Shown in pieces: positions 14,231-17,298 of a stretch of 17,298 nt of DNA. Numbering within the stretch: position 1 is the stretch's first letter; every line of letters starts with the position of its first letter. The notes below the pieces were generated by a model. That model was not told the origin of the DNA and did not search any database. It saw nothing but the letters and a program-made list of their open reading frames with translations. The translations under genes and the position numbers were made by a program. Location: positions 1-17,298 of the forward strand of contig JBJEKU010000038.1 in assembly GCA_051878795.1 (NCBI GenBank), written 5' to 3'. This DNA comes from W1P20-047 sp051878795. GTDB taxonomy: Bacteria > Actinomycetota > Coriobacteriia > Coriobacteriales > Eggerthellaceae.

Positions 14231-15808
14231 TTACAGGCGGATATACCACAGGTTGTGCAGGTCCATCGCGTTTTCCAAGCGTTCGAGCACGCTCTGGGGA
14301 ACCTCCTGCGCAACATTCATGTACACGAGCGCATTCTGCTCTTCGGGCTTGGTACCGATCTGCATGGTGGTGATGTTGATACCCTCTTCACCCAGGATGG
14401 TGCCGATGATACCGATGCGGCCCGGCCTGTCCTCGTATTCGAAGATCAGGGAGTGCTTCGCAGGCGCGATATCAATCTTGTAGCCAAGCAGCGACACGAT
14501 GCGCGGGGTCATGCCCGCCTCGGTGAAGGTGCAGGCCATGGCCAGATCGTCCGCCTGGACCATCACATAGGAAGCGTATTCGCCCGCATCGGCGGTGGAC
14601 TGGGATTCTGCGCGGATGCCGTGGCGGCGTGCCAGCGAGTCGACATTCACCGAAGTGACGCGGATGGACGACTTGTAGGAAAGGATGCCGTCGAGAACGC
14701 TCGCGGTGAGGATGTCGGTATTGCAGCCGGCGATGGTGCCTGCAGTGGTAAGGACCAACTTGGTGGGAATGTCGCTGCGCAGCTGGGCAAGCGTATTGCC
14801 GATCAGCTTGCATGCGGGCACATAGGGGCCGATCGCGTCCACGACTTCGGGCGGCATGGGCGCCAGATTGAGTGCGGAGGGAACGACCGATCCCTCGAGG
14901 CCGTTCATGACGTATTCGGCGATCATCTTGCCTACACGCAACTGTGCTTCACGGGTGGAAGCGCCCAGATGCGGGGTGATGACCACATTGTCGAAGCCAT
15001 GCAAGGGCGAATCGGTGCAGGGTTCTTCTTCCCACACGTCGACGCCGCAGGCGCCGATCTTACCGGCAGCGATGAAGTCTGCCATGCTCTTGGCGTTGAC
15101 GATACCGCCGCGGGAGGTATCGATCACGATAACACCATCCTTCATGGCAGCGAATTCATTGGGGCCGAACATGCCATACGTGTCGGGGGTCTTGGGCAGA
15201 TGCACCGATACCACGTCGGCGCGAGAAAGCACGTCTTCCACCTCGTCGAAGATGGTGATGCCCAAATCGACCGCGCGGGCACGCGAGCAGAAGGGGTCGT
15301 GCGCGATCACGTTCATGCCGAAGGCACGGGCGCGCTCTGCAACGAGGCAGCCCACACGACCCAAACCGAAGATGCCCAAGGTCTTGCCGTACAACTCCAC
15401 ACCCTCGAAATCCGAACGGCGCCATTCATGCGCCTTCATGGATGCATGGGCCTGGGGGATCTTACGTGCAGCCGCAAGCATAAGCGCAAAGGCCTGCTCG
15501 GCAGCGGAGATGATATTGGAGGCGGGTGCGTTGCACACGATAATGCCGCGCTCGGTTGCAGCAGCGAGGTCGATATTATCGACGCTCACACCGGCACGAC
15601 CGACGATTCGCAGGTTTTTGGCGGCGGTTAGCACTTCCCTATCCACAGCAGTGCCGCTGCGAACGATGAGCGCTTGATAGCCCGGGATGGTCTTAACCAG
15701 GTCTTCGTGGGATATCTCCAAACGTTCGTCAACCTGATAGCCTGCATCGCGCAGCATGGCGATTGCCTCAGGAGCGATTTTGTCGGTTACCAGAATCTTC
15801 TTGGACAT
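14231..15808 (-). CDS. serA: D-3-phosphoglycerate dehydrogenase
   Basis: A 525-residue enzyme that oxidises 3-phosphoglycerate with NAD, the first step of serine synthesis. It has the long (type I) architecture: a split substrate domain, a Rossmann domain with GIFGLGRVG (145-153; GxGxxG at 148-153), catalytic Arg233 (DTSRGGIVN), Glu near 262 (DVWEEEP) and His280 (PHLGAST), then an intervening domain of about 140 residues and a C-terminal ACT domain (SLIFEYEDRPGRIGIIGTIL onward). In relatives the ACT and intervening domains mediate serine feedback inhibition. The frame is open to 16027 but MSKKILVTDKIAPEAIAML at 15808, preceded by GAGAGGG, is the natural start. It lies 139 bp after aroE with no clear riboswitch or terminator in the gap. 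Confidence 0.97.
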   Translation of the reverse strand: MSKKILVTDKIAPEAIAMLRDAGYQVDERLEISHEDLVKTIPGYQALIVRSGTAVDREVLTAAKNLRIVGRAGVSVDNIDLAAATERGIIVCNAPASNIISAAEQAFALMLAAARKIPQAHASMKAHEWRRSDFEGVELYGKTLGIFGLGRVGCLVAERARAFGMNVIAHDPFCSRARAVDLGITIFDEVEDVLSRADVVSVHLPKTPDTYGMFGPNEFAAMKDGVIVIDTSRGGIVNAKSMADFIAAGKIGACGVDVWEEEPCTDSPLHGFDNVVITPHLGASTREAQLRVGKMIAEYVMNGLEGSVVPSALNLAPMPPEVVDAIGPYVPACKLIGNTLAQLRSDIPTKLVLTTAGTIAGCNTDILTASVLDGILSYKSSIRVTSVNVDSLARRHGIRAESQSTADAGEYASYVMVQADDLAMACTFTEAGMTPRIVSLLGYKIDIAPAKHSLIFEYEDRPGRIGIIGTILGEEGINITTMQIGTKPEEQNALVYMNVAQEVPQSVLERLENAMDLHNLWYIRL

Positions 15809-15947
15809 GAGTCCCTCTCTATCCGGATGCGCACAAGCGCAGGGTCGTTTCCACAACTCCTTAATGGTAACGCAGAAAGAGCGACGAAAAGCCCATCTGG
15901 GAAAAGTGCACGAAAAGAGCCGGCAAACCGTTGGAAACAGAAAACCC

Positions 15948-16823
15948 CTAAGCCAGATCAAGCAGGCTGGAGATGTATTCCACATCCATCTTGGCACCTG
16001 GGAACCAGACTTCTTCGCCGATGGCACCTTGCCACAGGAGCATCCCCAAGCCGGGCACGGTGTTAAGGCCCATCGAACGTGCGTCTTCGATCATCTTGGT
16101 GCAAAGCGGGTTGTATACGATATCCGCGACGGTCATGCCGGGATGCATCAACCGCTTGGGAAGCAGGCTTTCCTGCACATCAGGCGCCATGCCCACTTTC
16201 GTGCAGTTCACGACGATGTCGCACAAGCCGCACTCGCGCTCGAACAAACCCTCGTCTTCGATATCGAGCACATCCACAGGCACCCCGCAGGCTTCGGATA
16301 CAAGACGCGCGCGTGCTTCTGCGGCTTCGAAATTGGCACCACGGCGGTTCATCACGCTCACATGGGAAGCGCCTTCGAGCGCCGCTTCGACGAAGACGGC
16401 TGAACCTGCACCTCCGGCTCCCAGCACCAGAACACGCTTTCCGCACACCTCGAAGGAATGCTCGCGGCAATTCTGCCAAAATCCCCGTCCGTCGGTATTG
16501 TCTCCGAAAGCCACCCCGTCGCGGATGGCCACGGTGTTGACCGCACCGATCAGGCGCGCCGCATCGGATAGTTCGTCAACGTAATCCATGATGGCCTGCT
16601 TGAGCGGCATGGTCACGTTATAGCCCGCAAGGCCCATCCGCTTCAACGCAGGGGCTACGGTGGGCAGGGTATCCAAGGTGACATCGAAGGCAAGGTAGAC
16701 GGCATCGATGCCCAACTGGGAAAACGAGGCGTTGTGGATCTTCGGAGATTGGGAATGGGCCACGGGACTGCCGATAACGGCAAGCAGCTTGGTTTTTCCG
16801 CTGATAGGGATATTGCCTTCCAT
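15948..16823 (-). CDS. aroE: Shikimate dehydrogenase
   Basis: A 291-residue NADP-dependent enzyme that reduces 3-dehydroshikimate to shikimate in aromatic amino-acid synthesis. The substrate-binding N-terminus has VIGSPVAHSQSPKIHN (17-31) and NVTMPLK (69-75) with catalytic Lys75; GAVNTV (93-98) and DNTDGRGF (108-115) supply catalytic Asp111. The nucleotide-binding motif VLGAGGAGSAV is at 133-143. Length is normal to slightly long. The ATG at 16823 follows GGAAGGAAG at good spacing. It starts 36 bp after the purine nucleoside phosphorylase stop, so the two may be co-transcribed. A quinate/shikimate (YdiB-type) activity cannot be excluded from sequence alone. Confidence 0.95.
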   Translation of the reverse strand: MEGNIPISGKTKLLAVIGSPVAHSQSPKIHNASFSQLGIDAVYLAFDVTLDTLPTVAPALKRMGLAGYNVTMPLKQAIMDYVDELSDAARLIGAVNTVAIRDGVAFGDNTDGRGFWQNCREHSFEVCGKRVLVLGAGGAGSAVFVEAALEGASHVSVMNRRGANFEAAEARARLVSEACGVPVDVLDIEDEGLFERECGLCDIVVNCTKVGMAPDVQESLLPKRLMHPGMTVADIVYNPLCTKMIEDARSMGLNTVPGLGMLLWQGAIGEEVWFPGAKMDVEYISSLLDLA

Positions 16824-16859
16824 TGAGCTTCCTTCCGAATCGTATGGCGAAACGAACCG

Positions 16860-17298
16860 CTAGAGCGAGCGGGTCAAACCCAAGACCAGTTGGGCGAAGT
16901 TATCCTCCGCCAACACGGCGGCATCAAGGATATCGTCGGGTCGGGGGTCGCCGCCTTCGACCCCGCAAGCCATGTTGGTGATAAGCGACATGCCGGCAAC
17001 GCGCATACCGACATGACGCGCAGCGATCACTTCCTCGCAGACGCTCATGGCAACGGTATCCGCCCCAAGCATTGCGAAGGCACGGATTTCCGCAGGGGTT
17101 TCGAAACTGGGACCAAGAAGACCCAGGTACACGCCTTCATGGACGCTGATTCCCCGAGCGGAAGCCGTATCGAGAACTGCCGCCCGCAAACCGGTATCGA
17201 ATGCATCGAGCATGGGTACGAAACGGTTTGCGAGAGCGCTGGGTTCCTGACCGACCAGGGGATTACGCCCGGTCAGGTTGATCTGATCGCGCATGAGG
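16860..17298 (-). CDS. Purine nucleoside phosphorylase, C-terminal part (5' end outside the window)
   Basis: An open frame that runs off the right edge; the last 145 or so residues are present. They match the trimeric (PNP/MTAP family) purine nucleoside phosphorylases: INLTGRNPLVG, SVHEGVYLGLLGPSFETPAE with the substrate-contacting Glu, LGADTVAMSVCEEVIAARH, and MSLITNMACG with the purine-binding Asn. The enzyme cleaves purine nucleosides with phosphate to free base and pentose-1-phosphate. An internal Met at 17294 is not the start, because the family has well over 100 further residues upstream. It is the most upstream gene seen here, followed by aroE after 36 bp. Confidence 0.92.
   Translation of the reverse strand, partial: LMRDQINLTGRNPLVGQEPSALANRFVPMLDAFDTGLRAAVLDTASARGISVHEGVYLGLLGPSFETPAEIRAFAMLGADTVAMSVCEEVIAARHVGMRVAGMSLITNMACGVEGGDPRPDDILDAAVLAEDNFAQLVLGLTRSL

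Noticed and set aside
15809..15947. Possible riboswitch or T-box before serA
   Set aside because: The 139-bp gap has only short repeats (GCTCTTTTCGT- and GGCTTTTCGT-like words) and a 4-bp CCCA/TGGG dyad; there is no T-box motif, aptamer-like conserved core or terminator.
15809..16027. N-terminal extension of serA to 598 residues
   Set aside because: It overlaps aroE out of frame and resembles no dehydrogenase; the ATG at 15808 has a ribosome binding site and the canonical N-terminus.

Overview
The window is a GC-rich bacterial chromosome segment in which every convincing gene lies on the minus strand, so transcription runs from high to low coordinates. All recognisable genes are core housekeeping functions. 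The gene order (rimP-nusA-ylxR-infB-rbfA-nrnA-truB-ribF), the GC richness and the style of the proteins suggest an actinobacterium. A member of the Coriobacteriia (Eggerthella-like gut anaerobes) is my best guess, but that is inference; no rRNA gene or other decisive marker is present. I see no phage genes, transposase, CRISPR array, defence island or tRNA.

Layout in transcription order. (1) Right edge, 17298-14231: the 3' part of a purine nucleoside phosphorylase gene, then aroE (shikimate dehydrogenase) and serA (phosphoglycerate dehydrogenase). This metabolic block ends in a strong intrinsic terminator at 14164-14197. (2) 14160-14044: the leader of the next operon, holding a second intrinsic-terminator-like hairpin upstream of rimP. 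It is a candidate attenuator for the translation/transcription operon. (3) 14043-5863: rimP (30S maturation), nusA (transcription elongation/termination), ylxR/rnpM, infB (IF-2), rbfA (30S maturation), nrnA (DHH nanoRNase/pAp phosphatase), truB (tRNA psi55 synthase) and ribF (FMN/FAD synthesis). Most are packed closely, with stop-start overlaps; a perfect 13-bp inverted repeat sits between infB and rbfA. (4) 5862-5635: a repeat-rich 228-bp gap, followed by dnaG (primase). (5) 3738-3530: a 209-bp gap with a -10-like element and a GC hairpin, followed by def, fmt, an rsmB-like rRNA methyltransferase and a GatB/YqeY-domain gene. These four are tightly coupled, and the block closes with an intrinsic terminator at 112-151.

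Functionally the centre of the window is a ribosome-biogenesis and translation-initiation cluster. RimP, RbfA and IF-2 act on the 30S subunit. NusA and YlxR act on transcription and RNA. TruB and RsmB modify tRNA and rRNA. Fmt and Def add and remove the N-terminal formyl group.

I did not find an obviously new multi-gene system. The observations most worth a second look are a Cys/His zinc-knuckle-like tail on NusA, the possible attenuator before rimP, an atypical SAM motif in the RsmB-like methyltransferase, an altered flavokinase motif in RibF, and the repeat-rich region upstream of dnaG.
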